Shown: positions 1 through 8,517 of the stretch, one piece after another
How the letters are laid out: each line of letters begins with the position of its first letter
How positions within the stretch are numbered: position 1 is the first letter of the stretch
Assembly (NCBI RefSeq): GCF_001417735.1
Contig: NZ_BBUZ01000027.1
Coordinates: 186,001-250,000 of the forward strand
Length of the DNA: 64,000 nucleotides
Reading direction: 5' to 3'
Origin: Streptomyces sp. NBRC 110028
GTDB taxonomy: Bacteria; Actinomycetota; Actinomycetes; Streptomycetales; Streptomycetaceae
Made by a program: the position numbers and the translations under genes
The notes under the pieces: model-generated
The model's input: the letters and a program-made list of their open reading frames with translations, nothing else
What the model was told of the DNA's origin: nothing
Database searches by the model: none

Positions 1-1063
1 CGAGCAGCTCGTCGCGGACTTCCTCAGCGACCCGGTCCACGTCTCCGACGCCGACGCCGCCGCGATCCGGCGTACCGGCGGGGAGTGGACCCCGGCGGAC
101 GTGCCGCTGCTGGACGAGGCCGCCGAACTGCTCGGCGAGGACGACTCGGCGGCCCGCGCCGCCGCCGAGGGCGCCCGGCTGGAGCGCGTCGAGTACGCGC
201 AGGGCGTGCTCGACCTCTCCTACGGCTCGCGTACCCAGGAGTTCGAGGACCGCGAGGACGACGACTCGGAGGTGCTGGCCGCTCACGACCTCATCGACGC
301 CGAACGCCTGGCGGACCGCAACGAGGAGGCCGACCACCGCAGCGCCGCCGAACGCGCCGCCGCCGACCGCACCTGGGCCTTCGGTCACATCATCGTCGAC
401 GAGGCCCAGGAGCTGTCCCCGATGGCGTGGCGGCTGCTGATGCGCCGCTCCCCAACCCGTTCCATGACGCTGGTCGGCGACCCCGCGCAGACCGCGGAGC
501 CGGGCGGCTGCGGCTCCTGGTCCTCGATCCTCGCCCCGTACGTCGGGGACCGCTGGGAACACACCCGGCTCGGCGTCAACTACCGCACCCCGGCCGAGAT
601 CATGGCGGTCGCGGCGGAGGTGGCCCGTACCGCGGACCCCGGCTTCGAACCGCCGCGTTCGGTCCGCGCCACCGGCGTACGCCCGTGGGCGCGGCACACC
701 GCCGACCTGCCGGGCGCGGTGGCCGCCGCCGTGGCGGGGGAGTCGGGGACGGAAGGCCGCCTCGCGGTGATCGCCCAGCCCGCCCACCACGACGCCCTGG
801 CGGCCGCGCTGCCGGACGCGTCCGCGGGCCGCTCCCCGGACCTGACCAGCCCGGTGGTGCTGCTCACCCCGCGGCAGGCCAAGGGGCTGGAGTTCGACAC
901 GGTGATCGTGGCCGAACCGGCGGAGTTCGGGACCAGCGACCTGTACGTGGCGCTGACCCGGGCGACCCAGCGGCTGGGCGTGGTGCACACCGGGACGGTG
1001 CCGGAGAGTCTGGCCGGGCTGTCCGAACAGCAGGACGCCGCCGTCGCGTCGCCGGAGCGGTGA
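1..1063 (+). CDS. HelD-type RNA polymerase-associated helicase/ATPase, C-terminal part
   Basis: The reading frame is open from base 2, so the 5' part of the gene lies outside the window; about 353 C-terminal residues are visible. The protein is a UvrD/Rep-like superfamily 1 ATPase. Visible motifs include VDEAQELSP (Walker B/motif II), LVGDPAQTA (motif III), a GVNYRTPAEI segment (motif IV region) and the C-terminal AKGLEFDTV and YVALTRATQRLGVVH motifs (V and VI). The acidic segment between motifs and the overall wording match the HelD/HelR group, which removes stalled RNA polymerase from DNA and, for HelR, protects against rifampicin. HelD versus HelR cannot be decided without the N-terminal domain. 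The stop codon lies in a 15-bp unit that is tandemly duplicated. Confidence 0.85.
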   Translation, partial: EQLVADFLSDPVHVSDADAAAIRRTGGEWTPADVPLLDEAAELLGEDDSAARAAAEGARLERVEYAQGVLDLSYGSRTQEFEDREDDDSEVLAAHDLIDAERLADRNEEADHRSAAERAAADRTWAFGHIIVDEAQELSPMAWRLLMRRSPTRSMTLVGDPAQTAEPGGCGSWSSILAPYVGDRWEHTRLGVNYRTPAEIMAVAAEVARTADPGFEPPRSVRATGVRPWARHTADLPGAVAAAVAGESGTEGRLAVIAQPAHHDALAAALPDASAGRSPDLTSPVVLLTPRQAKGLEFDTVIVAEPAEFGTSDLYVALTRATQRLGVVHTGTVPESLAGLSEQQDAAVASPER

Positions 1064-1088
1064 GCCGGGCCGCGGTGAGCCGGGCCGC
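1059..1088. repeat. 15-bp tandem duplication across the helicase stop codon
   Basis: The unit GGTGAGCCGGGCCGC occurs twice in direct succession, at 1059-1073 and 1074-1088. The first copy carries the TGA stop of the helicase and the second repeats it downstream. Confidence 0.8.
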
Positions 1089-1464
1089 GGTGCGGGGCGC
1101 CGGGGCCCGGCGCGGGGGCGTGGAGACACGGCGGTGCGCGCCGCGCCGCCTGCCGGGCCCCGGCCGGATCGCCCGCGCCCCGCGGGCCGTTGACCTCGCC
1201 CCGGGCAGGGGGACGCACGGCGTCGGCGTGCTGAACGCCGGGCGACACTGCCACGGCTGCCGGACGAACCCCTGGTGAGCGGCACCGCCGATTTGCCCCG
1301 GGCCGGGAGCCGTGTGCGACAGTGGACCGCCCCGCTCGGCCGGGCGCGCCCGCGCGCGCAGCCGCCGATGGGCTCCCCCTACCTCAGCAGGACAGTCTCC
1401 GGTCGCGCCCGCACGTGTCCGGGCTGTCGTCGTCCCCTCCACTACGTCCTTCCTGAGAGCAGAG
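1064..1464. other. 401-bp intergenic region, no gene seen
   Basis: The reading frames here are low-quality continuations of overlapping frames. I see no ribosome binding site with a plausible coding frame and no recognisable RNA. It presumably holds the end of the helicase transcript and the promoter of the acetyltransferase gene. Confidence 0.5.
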
Positions 1465-2226
1465 ATGCTGGCAACGACTCTTCCTCCCCGGACCACGGAC
1501 CTGTTCGACCAGGGCCTGGAGTTGCGACCCGGTGCCGCGCTCCTGCGTTTCGGCGCGGCCCGGCAGCGACCGGCCGGCCGTTTCAGCTGGTCGGGCGAGG
1601 GCGCCGCGGCATGGCTCGACGACAGCCGTGGCCACGTGTGGACCGTCGGCGGCGCGGAGGCCGCCGCCGGGCTCGTCCTGCGCGCCGCGCAGCGCCGTCC
1701 CGAGGAGGTGCGGGAGTTCACCGGGCCGCGCGGCACCGACGCCCTGGTCGCCCGCCATCTGCCGGTGGACGCCGTCGTCGAGTGGGCGTTCCGCTGGACG
1801 GTGGAGGAACCGCCCGTGCAGCGTGGCGAGGATCGCGTGGTCATCCTCGACGAGAGCCACCACGACGAACTGCTCGCCTTCCTCGGGGAACACAGCCCCG
1901 CTTACTCCACCGGACCTGGCTCCGCGCATGTGAGCCTGTGGTGTGCGATCCGTGATGACGAGGGCCGGATGGTGGCCTGTGGCGCCCTGAGCAGCCTGCG
2001 GGACAGCGGCGCCCCGCTGATGGCGTCCGTCGCGACGGACGCCGCCCAGCGCGGTCAGGGGCTGGGCGCGGCGCTGACGTCGTGGCTGACCCGGTACGCG
2101 GTGCGCCGTCACGGTTTCTGCACACTGTGGCAGCTCGCCGACAACGTCCCCGCCGAACGGCTCTACACCCGCCTCGGCTACCGCAACGAGGACCCCTGCG
2201 TGGCCGCCCGGATCACATCCGACTGA
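1465..2226 (+). CDS. GNAT-family N-acetyltransferase
   Basis: A 253-residue protein. I chose the ATG at 1465 because the upstream extension has poor coding character. The C-terminal half is a GNAT fold: the acetyl-CoA loop motif QRGQGLGAAL is followed by the beta-strand/helix NVPAERLYTRLGY typical of motif B. The N-terminal half (about 110 residues) is less conserved and has no motif I can name, so the substrate is unknown. The gene stands alone. An acetyl-CoA-dependent transferase role is well supported; the acceptor could be an amino group on a small molecule or a protein. Confidence 0.8.
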   Translation: MLATTLPPRTTDLFDQGLELRPGAALLRFGAARQRPAGRFSWSGEGAAAWLDDSRGHVWTVGGAEAAAGLVLRAAQRRPEEVREFTGPRGTDALVARHLPVDAVVEWAFRWTVEEPPVQRGEDRVVILDESHHDELLAFLGEHSPAYSTGPGSAHVSLWCAIRDDEGRMVACGALSSLRDSGAPLMASVATDAAQRGQGLGAALTSWLTRYAVRRHGFCTLWQLADNVPAERLYTRLGYRNEDPCVAARITSD

Positions 2227-2631
2227 TCGCGGCACACCTCATGACAACCGTCACACCGGCCCGCGGAACGAACGGGGCGCAATAGTAGATACCCGCTCGG
2301 CGACATCGGAGACTTTTCGCCTCTTGCCGACATGTCGTATCCGGGTTCGCCACGGGTCCGGTGTCCTGTCCGGCCACAAGTCCACCAGGGATTCCGGCGG
2401 CAGGGCACCGTCACATCTCCTTCACAGGAGCGGCGCAGCACACCCAGGTGTTCCTTCGCAAGCGCCGGTCGCGCTACGACCCCCGGTAGTAGCGAACGTT
2501 TGTTGCAGTGGTTTCGGCGCGGCCCTCACAATGACGGCCCACACCGCGCCTCGGCAGTCCTGGCATCGCTGCGTACAGAGTCGGCCGTACATGGGGGAGG
2601 GCGTGCCGTGACTACCGAGTGAGGGACACGC
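2227..2631. other. 405-bp intergenic region, no convincing gene
   Basis: A short plus-strand frame (2332-2622) is open but its composition does not look coding. The leader of the CAP-protein gene lies here. I looked for the conserved core of a ydaO/c-di-AMP riboswitch, often found before Streptomyces cell-wall genes, and did not find it. Confidence 0.45.
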
Positions 2632-3423
2632 ATGAGCAAGCACCGGACCGCCAAGACGCACCGCCGGAAGACAGCCGTCGCCGCCGTCGCGGTGGCCGCC
2701 GTGGGTGTGCCGTCCGTCGCGATAGCGTGTCTGAACGGGCCGGACGACAAGGCCACCAAGGCCAGTGGTGTGGAGACCACCGCGTCCGCGGGGCAGGAGC
2801 AGGGAAAGCGGTGGCACGAGAAGAAGAGCCACCACGCGGAGAAATCGGCGTCGCCGAAGCGGTCGAAGGAGACGAAGCGGGCGAAGGAGGGGCGGGCGTC
2901 GCGGTCGGCCTCCGCCACGCCGAGAGCCCGCGCGACCGCCGCCCCCGCCACCACCCTGTCCGCCACCGCTCCGGCGGCGGTGAGGTCCAAGGCCCCGGCC
3001 ACCACGGCCGCCACCAAGGCCGCCGCCTCCCCGTCGTCCGCGGCCTCCAGCGCCCAGGGCCAGGTCGTGGACCTGGTCAACAGCGAGCGCGCCAAAGTGG
3101 GGTGCTCGCCGCTGAAGGTGAACGCGAAGCTCACCAAGGCCGCCGAGGTCCACAGCGAGGACATGGCCGGGCACCGCAACATGTCGCACACCGGCTCCGA
3201 CGGGTCGTCGCCGGGCGACCGGATCGAGCGCGCGGGCTACTCGTGGAGCACCTACGGTGAGAACGTCGCCTACGGCTACAGCTCGGCCAAGAGCGTGATG
3301 GAGGGCTGGATGAACAGCTCCGGCCACCGGGCGAACATCCTGAACTGCGACTTCAAGGAGATCGGCGTCGGCCTCGCCCGGCCCGGCAACTACTGGACGC
3401 AGGACTTCGGCGCCGCTCGCTAG
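2632..3423 (+). CDS. Secreted CAP-domain (SCP/YkwD-like) protein
   Basis: A 263-residue protein starting at ATG 2632 behind GAGGGA. The N-terminus is basic and then hydrophobic (about residues 15-33), consistent with a signal peptide. A lysine/alanine/threonine-rich, low-complexity linker runs to about residue 140. The C-terminal ~120 residues form a CAP domain: it starts at VVDLVNSERAKVGC, has the HSEDMAGHRNMSHTGSDG segment with the conserved histidine, a GENVAYGY motif, and the closing GHRANILNCDFKEIGVG and YWTQDFG. Such proteins are exported and thought to act at the cell envelope; the biochemical activity is unknown. The TAG stop overlaps the left end of a MITE-like element. Confidence 0.88.
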   Translation: MSKHRTAKTHRRKTAVAAVAVAAVGVPSVAIACLNGPDDKATKASGVETTASAGQEQGKRWHEKKSHHAEKSASPKRSKETKRAKEGRASRSASATPRARATAAPATTLSATAPAAVRSKAPATTAATKAAASPSSAASSAQGQVVDLVNSERAKVGCSPLKVNAKLTKAAEVHSEDMAGHRNMSHTGSDGSSPGDRIERAGYSWSTYGENVAYGYSSAKSVMEGWMNSSGHRANILNCDFKEIGVGLARPGNYWTQDFGAAR

Positions 3424-3585
3424 TGCCGCGTCAGTCAGGGTTTGCCCGGTAGCGAGGCGTCCTGGTGCGGTCAGCTGCAAGGCGCCGGATCGGCCTCGTA
3501 GTGGGCCTACTCGGCTGATTCGGCAACGCCGCAGATGGCCGTGCCAGGGCGGCGAGCGGGGCGAACCTTGGCTGACGCGGCACTA
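3421..3585. mobile_element. MITE-like element with long terminal inverted repeats, TA target
   Basis: A 161-bp segment (3423-3583) flanked by TA on both sides (3421-3422 and 3584-3585). Its ends are inverted repeats: GTGCCGCGTCAG at 3423-3434 pairs perfectly with CTGACGCGGCAC at 3572-3583. The similarity continues inward for roughly 50 bases (22 of the first 25 positions match). There is no internal gene. TA duplication plus long inverted repeats suggests a non-autonomous derivative of an IS630/Tc1-mariner-type element; the family assignment is inference. The T and A of the CAP gene's stop codon are the left TA and the G is the first base of the element. The bases after the right TA would also have given TAG, so the stop codon was preserved. 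Confidence 0.75.
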
Positions 3586-3688
3586 GCGCCCGCCCGCCCC
3601 CTCTCGTCCCCGCTCGCCTTCTTGCGGTTCGCGCCGAGTTCGCGTTCCCGGGCCCGTTCGCGGATGCGCACCATTATGGTCGGGTGCC

Positions 3689-5410
3689 ATGGACGTGGCA
3701 GGTGTCCTCGACAGGGTGACCCGGGCGGTCGTGGCCGTGCGTCCGGTGGCGCGGGCCACGGAGCCGCGGGCCCAAGAGCCGTGGCGGCGGCGCCGCATGG
3801 CCGTGGCCGTCGTGGTCGTCGTGGCCGTGCTGCTCGCGCAGATGGCCGTCGCGATGGTGACCGCGGCCGTGGAGCAGACGCCGACCATCGACGAACCGGT
3901 GTACGTCGGCGTGGCCAAGACCTACCTGCAGGAACACAGCCTGCGGTTCAACCCCGAACACCCGCCCCTGGGCAAGCTGGTCATCGCCACCGGGCTGCTC
4001 TTCGCCCACGCCCGCCTGGTCCCCGGGTTCACCGGGGACCAGGGGGCCCTGGGACGGCGTCTGCTGTACGAGTCGGGCAACGACCCCTGGCAGGTGATGC
4101 TGTGGGCGCGGCTTCCGGTGATCGTGCTGACACTTCTCTTCGGGCTGGTCGTCTTCGCGTTCGCAAGGGATCTGACCGGCCCCGTGGGCGCGGTGGTGGC
4201 GCTCGCCCTGTACGCCTTCTCGCCCGATGTCATCGCGCACGGGTCGCTCGCCACGCTCGACGTACCGATGTGCGGCTTCCTGCTGACCTCGGTGTGGCTG
4301 CTGTGGCGGGCGCGCCGCCGCCCCTTACGTCACCTGCCACCCGCCGGGGTGGCGCTCGGCGCGGCCGTGGCCACCAAGATGAGCGCGCTGCCCGCGGTCC
4401 CGGTGCTGACGCTCCTGGCGGTGCTGTCGTACGCGTACGCCCGCCGCGGCGCACCCGGCACCGGACGGCGCGGTACGCCGCGCGTCCTGGCGCTGGGGGT
4501 GGCGGGCGCGATGGGCATGGTCCTGGTCGCGCTCGCCGTGGTGTGGGCCGCGTATCTCGCCGTGGACCCACGGTTGCGCTGGACCACGCCCGGCGATGTG
4601 CCGGCCGTCCATGGGCTGCGCGGGCTCGCCGTCGACCTGTTGCCGGTCCCCGAGCCGTTCCGCGACGGGATGCGCGTCCAGTTCGGCTTCGAGAACCAGC
4701 TGTGGCGCGGCTTCCTGTTCGGCCGCCAGTACCACGGCTCGCTCTGGTACTACCTGCCCCTCGCGCTGCTGGTGAAGACGCCGCTGGGGATGCTCGCGCT
4801 GTGGGCGGCCGGTGCCGTCGCGATGGTGGCGGCGCCCCGGCTGCGGCCCGCCGCCCCGTACGTCCTGGTGCCCGCGGGCGTGCTGCTGGCCGTGGCCATG
4901 AACGGAGCCCGTGACCTCGGCGTGCGGTACGCGCTCTTCCTGCCCATGTTCCTGGCGGTCGCCGCGGCCGGGGTGGTCACGCTGCGGTGGCGAGGGGCGT
5001 TCGGCGTGACGGCGGCGCTGGTGGTGTGCGTGGCGGTCAGCTCGCTGCGGACGTCCCCGTACTACCTGCCGTACGCCAATGAGGCGTTCGGCGGCCCGGC
5101 CAGGACCCATGTGTATCTGCACGACTCGAACGTCGACTGGGGGCAGGATCTGGGGCGGCTGGCCGACCGGCTCCGGGAGCGCTACCGGGACGAGCGGGTG
5201 TGGCTGGTCTACAAGGGCAGCGGCGTGCCGTCCGCGTACGGCATCCACGCCCGCGACCCGCGCCGGGTGTCACCGGGCCGGGTGCGCGGGCTGCTCGTGG
5301 TCTCGGACTCCTCGGCCGCCGGGGCGCGGGGGCGGCTGGCGTCGCTGATCGAGCACAGCCGGCCGGTCGACGAGGTCGGCCACTCCATCACCGTCTACCG
5401 GCGGACCTGA
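3689..5410 (+). CDS. Membrane glycosyltransferase, GT39/PMT-like (ArnT superfamily)
   Basis: A 573-residue polytopic protein from ATG 3689. After a basic N-terminus it has a first hydrophobic segment (about residues 35-55) and then a loop with TIDEPVYVGVAKTYL, matching the acidic catalytic-loop motif of lipid-linked-sugar glycosyltransferases of the GT-C fold. A further HPPLGKL motif follows. About nine more hydrophobic stretches follow, then a soluble C-terminal part with DSNVDWGQDL, a segment common in bacterial GT39-like proteins. It probably transfers a sugar from a polyprenyl-phosphate donor on the outer face of the membrane; the acceptor is unknown. The gene has a TTA leucine codon at 4325-4327, so translation may need the bldA tRNA. 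It lies just after the MITE-like element. Confidence 0.75.
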   Translation: MDVAGVLDRVTRAVVAVRPVARATEPRAQEPWRRRRMAVAVVVVVAVLLAQMAVAMVTAAVEQTPTIDEPVYVGVAKTYLQEHSLRFNPEHPPLGKLVIATGLLFAHARLVPGFTGDQGALGRRLLYESGNDPWQVMLWARLPVIVLTLLFGLVVFAFARDLTGPVGAVVALALYAFSPDVIAHGSLATLDVPMCGFLLTSVWLLWRARRRPLRHLPPAGVALGAAVATKMSALPAVPVLTLLAVLSYAYARRGAPGTGRRGTPRVLALGVAGAMGMVLVALAVVWAAYLAVDPRLRWTTPGDVPAVHGLRGLAVDLLPVPEPFRDGMRVQFGFENQLWRGFLFGRQYHGSLWYYLPLALLVKTPLGMLALWAAGAVAMVAAPRLRPAAPYVLVPAGVLLAVAMNGARDLGVRYALFLPMFLAVAAAGVVTLRWRGAFGVTAALVVCVAVSSLRTSPYYLPYANEAFGGPARTHVYLHDSNVDWGQDLGRLADRLRERYRDERVWLVYKGSGVPSAYGIHARDPRRVSPGRVRGLLVVSDSSAAGARGRLASLIEHSRPVDEVGHSITVYRRT

Positions 5411-5551
5411 GGACCGGGGCCGGTTGATCTGTTTCCGGCCATGATCGGTAGGGTTCACCTCTGCACGTGCGGGGGCGTGTGCCGTGGGAGATCACTCTCC
5501 TCCGCTGGTCTGCGCCCGCTCACCGGTCGCCGACACCGAGGAGGGGTGCCC

Positions 5552-6541
5552 ATGTCGTATCCGAGACCACCTGAAGGCCCTGGCAGCACGGGCAACGCCG
5601 GGCCCTACGGGCACATGCCCCAGCAGGGTCCACCGCCCATGCCACCGCCACCGCCCATGCCGCCACCCCCGCCGCCCGGTCCCCAGCAGGGTGGTTGGCC
5701 GGGGACACCGGCGTACGGCGGACAGGCGCCCCACGGCGCACCGTACGGCGCCGCACCGCAACCGCCCCCGCCCGCGCGCCCGAAGAAGACCACGGGGCGC
5801 ACCTGCCTCAGCGCCTTCCTCGGCATCGTCGGCGGGCTCGCGATGCTGGGCGGTGGCGCGCTGACCGCGCACGCCTTCTCGAACCACAGCCAGAACATCG
5901 CCAACCGCACCGAGTACGGCGCGTCGATGTGGCGCAACGAGCCCGCGGACAAACTCTTCCCGGACACCCTCGCGCCCCGTGAGGACAGCCAGTCCGAGGG
6001 CACCGACCGCGAGCGCGCGCAGTGGCACCGCATCGGGATATCCGAGCAGACCGGCTGCGCGGACGGGCTGAGCGGAGCCACCGCGACCGAGGCGGAGAAG
6101 CTGGGCTGCAAGGCCGTGCTGCGCGCCACCTACGTGGACCCGACGGGCAACACCGTCGCGACCGCCGCGCTGGTCGTTCTGCCGAAGAGCGACTCCGTGA
6201 AGACGGAGATGAACACGTTCTTCGACGCAGAGAAGGACAAGGACAACCCGGGGCCCGGTGTGAAGGCCTACGGCGTCCCCGGCACCATCGCGGCCCGCTG
6301 GAGTGACGCGCGGGCCAACGGCTCGGCCGGGCGGTCGGTCACCGACCTGTACCTCCCGTACGCGCTCGTGGCTTCCGCGGGCGCGGTCGACGGCCGTAAG
6401 GCGGGGGAGCTGCCGGGCGAGTGGGGCAGGTACAGCCTCGACGCCAAGCAGGACCGCGCGCCGTGGCGGGGCGCCGCCGACGGGCTCGTCGACGCCCTGA
6501 ACCTGCACCTCATGGATCTGCTGACGGAGGGGACCTCATGA
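5552..6541 (+). CDS. Proline-rich single-pass membrane protein, partner of the mycosin gene
   Basis: A 329-residue protein. The ATG at 5552 follows a strong GAGGAGGGG binding site; upstream in-frame codons lack one. Residues 1-85 are rich in proline, glycine and glutamine, including long proline runs, and should be disordered and cytoplasmic. A single hydrophobic segment (about residues 95-118) is followed by a ~200-residue exposed domain with two to three cysteines (TGCADGLSG, LGCKAVLR). I do not recognise a named family. The gene ends in an ATGA overlap with the mycosin-like protease gene, so the two are translationally coupled and probably work together at the membrane. Confidence 0.65.
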   Translation: MSYPRPPEGPGSTGNAGPYGHMPQQGPPPMPPPPPMPPPPPPGPQQGGWPGTPAYGGQAPHGAPYGAAPQPPPPARPKKTTGRTCLSAFLGIVGGLAMLGGGALTAHAFSNHSQNIANRTEYGASMWRNEPADKLFPDTLAPREDSQSEGTDRERAQWHRIGISEQTGCADGLSGATATEAEKLGCKAVLRATYVDPTGNTVATAALVVLPKSDSVKTEMNTFFDAEKDKDNPGPGVKAYGVPGTIAARWSDARANGSAGRSVTDLYLPYALVASAGAVDGRKAGELPGEWGRYSLDAKQDRAPWRGAADGLVDALNLHLMDLLTEGTS

Positions 6542-7695
6542 GCGTCCGGCGACACACCGGCGCGCGCCTCGGCACGGCCATGACCGCGGTCGTCCTCGGC
6601 TCGGTGCTGGGCGTGGCGGCCGCGCCGCCCGCGTCCGCCGCGGGCACCACCCCCACCAGCTGGGAGGCGAAGGCGCTCGGCCTGTCGTCGGCGCAGCGCA
6701 CCGCGCAGGGCGAGGGCGTCAAGGTCGCGGTCCTGGACAGCGGCGTCATGACCAACCATGTGGCGCTGAACGGCAAGGTGACCACCGGCCCCGACTTCCT
6801 CAAGGACGGTCTGCGGCCGGGCGATCCGCGCTGGGGCGGCCATGGCACCGCGATGGCCTCGGACGTCCTGAAGGTGGCCCCGAAGGCGAGCATCCTGTCG
6901 GTCCGGGTCATCGACGACAAGGAGGACCACGGCGGGGAAATCCGGCAGGGGATCAGCCCGGTCGCCCAGGGCATCGACTACGCGGTCGACCACGGCGCCG
7001 ATGTGATCTCCATGTCGCTCGGCGGCGAGATGTTCGGCGACTCCTACGACGAGGACGAGGTCGACGCCCTGGCCCGGGCCGCGCAGAAGGGCATTCCGGT
7101 CATCGCCTCGGCGGGCAACGAGGGCGACATGTTCAACGACGCGTCGTACCCGGCGGGCTATCCGGGCGTGATCGCCGTGGCCGCCACCCAGCAGAACGGC
7201 AGCCGCGCCGAGTTCTCCACGGTACGGACGTACAACTCGGTGGCCGCGCCCGGCGTGGCCATCATGAGTGCGAAGAACACGGGCGGCTACGAGCCGGTCA
7301 ACGGCACCTCGCCCGCGGCGGCGCTCACCTCGGGCGTGGTGGCCCTGATGCTGTCGCACAACGACAAGCTGACCCCGGACCAGGTGCGCACCCTGCTCAC
7401 GAAGACGGCACACCATCCGTCCGGCGGGCGGAACGCGCTGGTCGGGTACGGGCCGATCGACGCGGCGGCCGCCGTCCAAGCCGCCGCGAAGCCGCCCGCC
7501 GACGGGACGGTCCCGGTGAAGTACACGGGCAAGGAGCATCTGGCCACCCCGGACGGTACGCCGAAGACCCAGCATCCGCCCCTGGAGACGGATCTGGTGA
7601 CGATCGGCCTCGGCGCGGCGGGCGTGGGCCTGCTGATGGTCATCGGCGCGGTGCTGATCACCCGCGCGGGCCGCCGCGCGGCGGCACGGGGCTGA
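6538..7695 (+). CDS. mycP: Mycosin-type subtilisin-like serine protease (type VII secretion-associated)
   Basis: A 385-residue protein from ATG 6538. It has a signal peptide (hydrophobic residues 12-35, cleavage near ASA-AG) and an S8 subtilase domain. The catalytic triad is visible: Asp67 in AVLDSG, His102 in GGHGTAMA, Ser258 in NGTSPAAALTSG; the oxyanion Asn lies in ASAGNEGD. A C-terminal transmembrane helix (about residues 354-377) is followed by arginines. This layout is that of mycosins, which process or gate substrates of type VII secretion. No Esx proteins, EccB/C/D/E or other secretion parts lie in the window, so the link to type VII secretion is by family only. It is coupled by ATGA overlap to the preceding membrane-protein gene. 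Confidence 0.85.
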   Translation: MSVRRHTGARLGTAMTAVVLGSVLGVAAAPPASAAGTTPTSWEAKALGLSSAQRTAQGEGVKVAVLDSGVMTNHVALNGKVTTGPDFLKDGLRPGDPRWGGHGTAMASDVLKVAPKASILSVRVIDDKEDHGGEIRQGISPVAQGIDYAVDHGADVISMSLGGEMFGDSYDEDEVDALARAAQKGIPVIASAGNEGDMFNDASYPAGYPGVIAVAATQQNGSRAEFSTVRTYNSVAAPGVAIMSAKNTGGYEPVNGTSPAAALTSGVVALMLSHNDKLTPDQVRTLLTKTAHHPSGGRNALVGYGPIDAAAAVQAAAKPPADGTVPVKYTGKEHLATPDGTPKTQHPPLETDLVTIGLGAAGVGLLMVIGAVLITRAGRRAAARG

Positions 7696-7717
7696 CAGCG
7701 GCGGCACGGGGCTGACA
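7677..7717. repeat. 20-bp tandem duplication across the mycosin stop codon
   Basis: A unit of about 20 bp containing GGCACGGGGCTGACAG is repeated in direct succession, with the TGA stop present in both copies. The duplication sits directly before the terminator stem-loop. Confidence 0.7.
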
Positions 7718-7719
7718 GC

Positions 7720-7759
7720 GGTGGGGCGGGTGACGAGCACGCTCGTCACCCGCCCCACC
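7720..7759. terminator. Bidirectional terminator, 19-bp perfect stem
   Basis: Bases 7720-7738 and 7741-7759 are exact reverse complements separated by only two bases. The element lies between the convergent mycosin and TetR genes and can serve both strands. A loop of two bases means a few apical pairs would open in RNA. Confidence 0.85.
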
Positions 7760-7771
7760 CGTACCCCCTGA

Positions 7772-8437
7772 TCAGCGCCGAGGCGTGAGGAGCGCGGTGA
7801 GCATGTCGCGCAGCCAGGTCCGCAGGGCGCCGAGATCCGGGTCGAGCAGCAGCCGGCCCGCCGCCGCGTCGTGGATCGTGAGGACCGCCGCCGTCAGGGA
7901 CTCGGGGTCGCGCAGCCCCTGCGGCATGGTGTCGGGGTCGATGAACGCGGTCACAATCGGCTGGAGCGTTTCGCGCAGCGCCTCACGGTGCCGGATCAGC
8001 GCCGCCGCCGTGTCCGGGTCGCGCGCCGCGTACAGCATGAAGTCGGTGCGCACCAGGACCCAGGTGCGGTCGATGAGCAGTGCGCCCACCACCCGGTCCA
8101 GCAGGGCGGGCAGCCCCTCGTCGGGGGTGGCGCCGTCCAGCGCGTCCCGCACCTGGGCCGTCTGCAGCGCGGCCTGCCGCTCGTAGAGGGCGAAGAACAG
8201 CTCGTCGAGGCTGTCGAAGTTGGAGTAGAAGGCGCCGCGCGTGTACCCGGCGGCCTCGCAGATCTCCTCGATTCCCACGCGGCCGAAGCCGCGCTCCGCG
8301 AAGACCGTGAGCGCCGCGGCCAGCAGCCGTTCCCGGGTCTCCGCCCGCCGCCGGGTGACGCGCGTCGGGGTGCCGTCCGCCCGTCGCCCGCTGCGCAGCG
8401 CCCGGCGGTCGAGTGCGCTGTTACTGGCTTCCGTCAT
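7772..8437 (-). CDS. TetR-family transcriptional regulator
   Basis: A 221-residue protein. The N-terminal DNA-binding domain (about residues 28-75) has the usual TetR pattern: RERLLAAALTVFAERGFGRV, EICEAAGYTRGAFYSNFDSLDELF. The remaining ~140 residues form a ligand/dimer domain of unknown specificity. It is divergent from the membrane-protein gene starting at 8518. The 80-bp gap holds nested inverted repeats that are the obvious operator, so it most likely represses that gene and itself. Confidence 0.9.
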   Translation of the reverse strand: MTEASNSALDRRALRSGRRADGTPTRVTRRRAETRERLLAAALTVFAERGFGRVGIEEICEAAGYTRGAFYSNFDSLDELFFALYERQAALQTAQVRDALDGATPDEGLPALLDRVVGALLIDRTWVLVRTDFMLYAARDPDTAAALIRHREALRETLQPIVTAFIDPDTMPQGLRDPESLTAAVLTIHDAAAGRLLLDPDLGALRTWLRDMLTALLTPRR

Positions 8438-8450
8438 GCGCCCATCCTAG

Positions 8451-8489
8451 TTCGATACACTCACGTATCCGATACAGTGATGTATCGAA
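8451..8489. promoter_or_regulatory. Nested palindromic TetR operator
   Basis: TTCGATACA at 8451-8459 pairs perfectly with TGTATCGAA at 8481-8489. Between them TCACGTATCCGATACAGTGA (8461-8480) is itself an inverted repeat around GTATC-C-GATAC. Two overlapping dyads in a divergent TetR/target gap are typical of a TetR-family operator bound by two dimers. Confidence 0.75.
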
Positions 8490-8517
8490 ACCCGTCGGTG
8501 TGAGGAAGAGCGGATCA

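Noticed and set aside
2227..2631. Possible c-di-AMP (ydaO) riboswitch before the CAP-domain gene
   Set aside because: The conserved core sequences of that class were not found on inspection.
3535..4914. Long plus-strand frame overlapping the GT39-like gene
   Set aside because: It is an arginine/alanine/glycine-rich shadow of the 3689-5410 gene in another frame and starts inside the MITE-like element.
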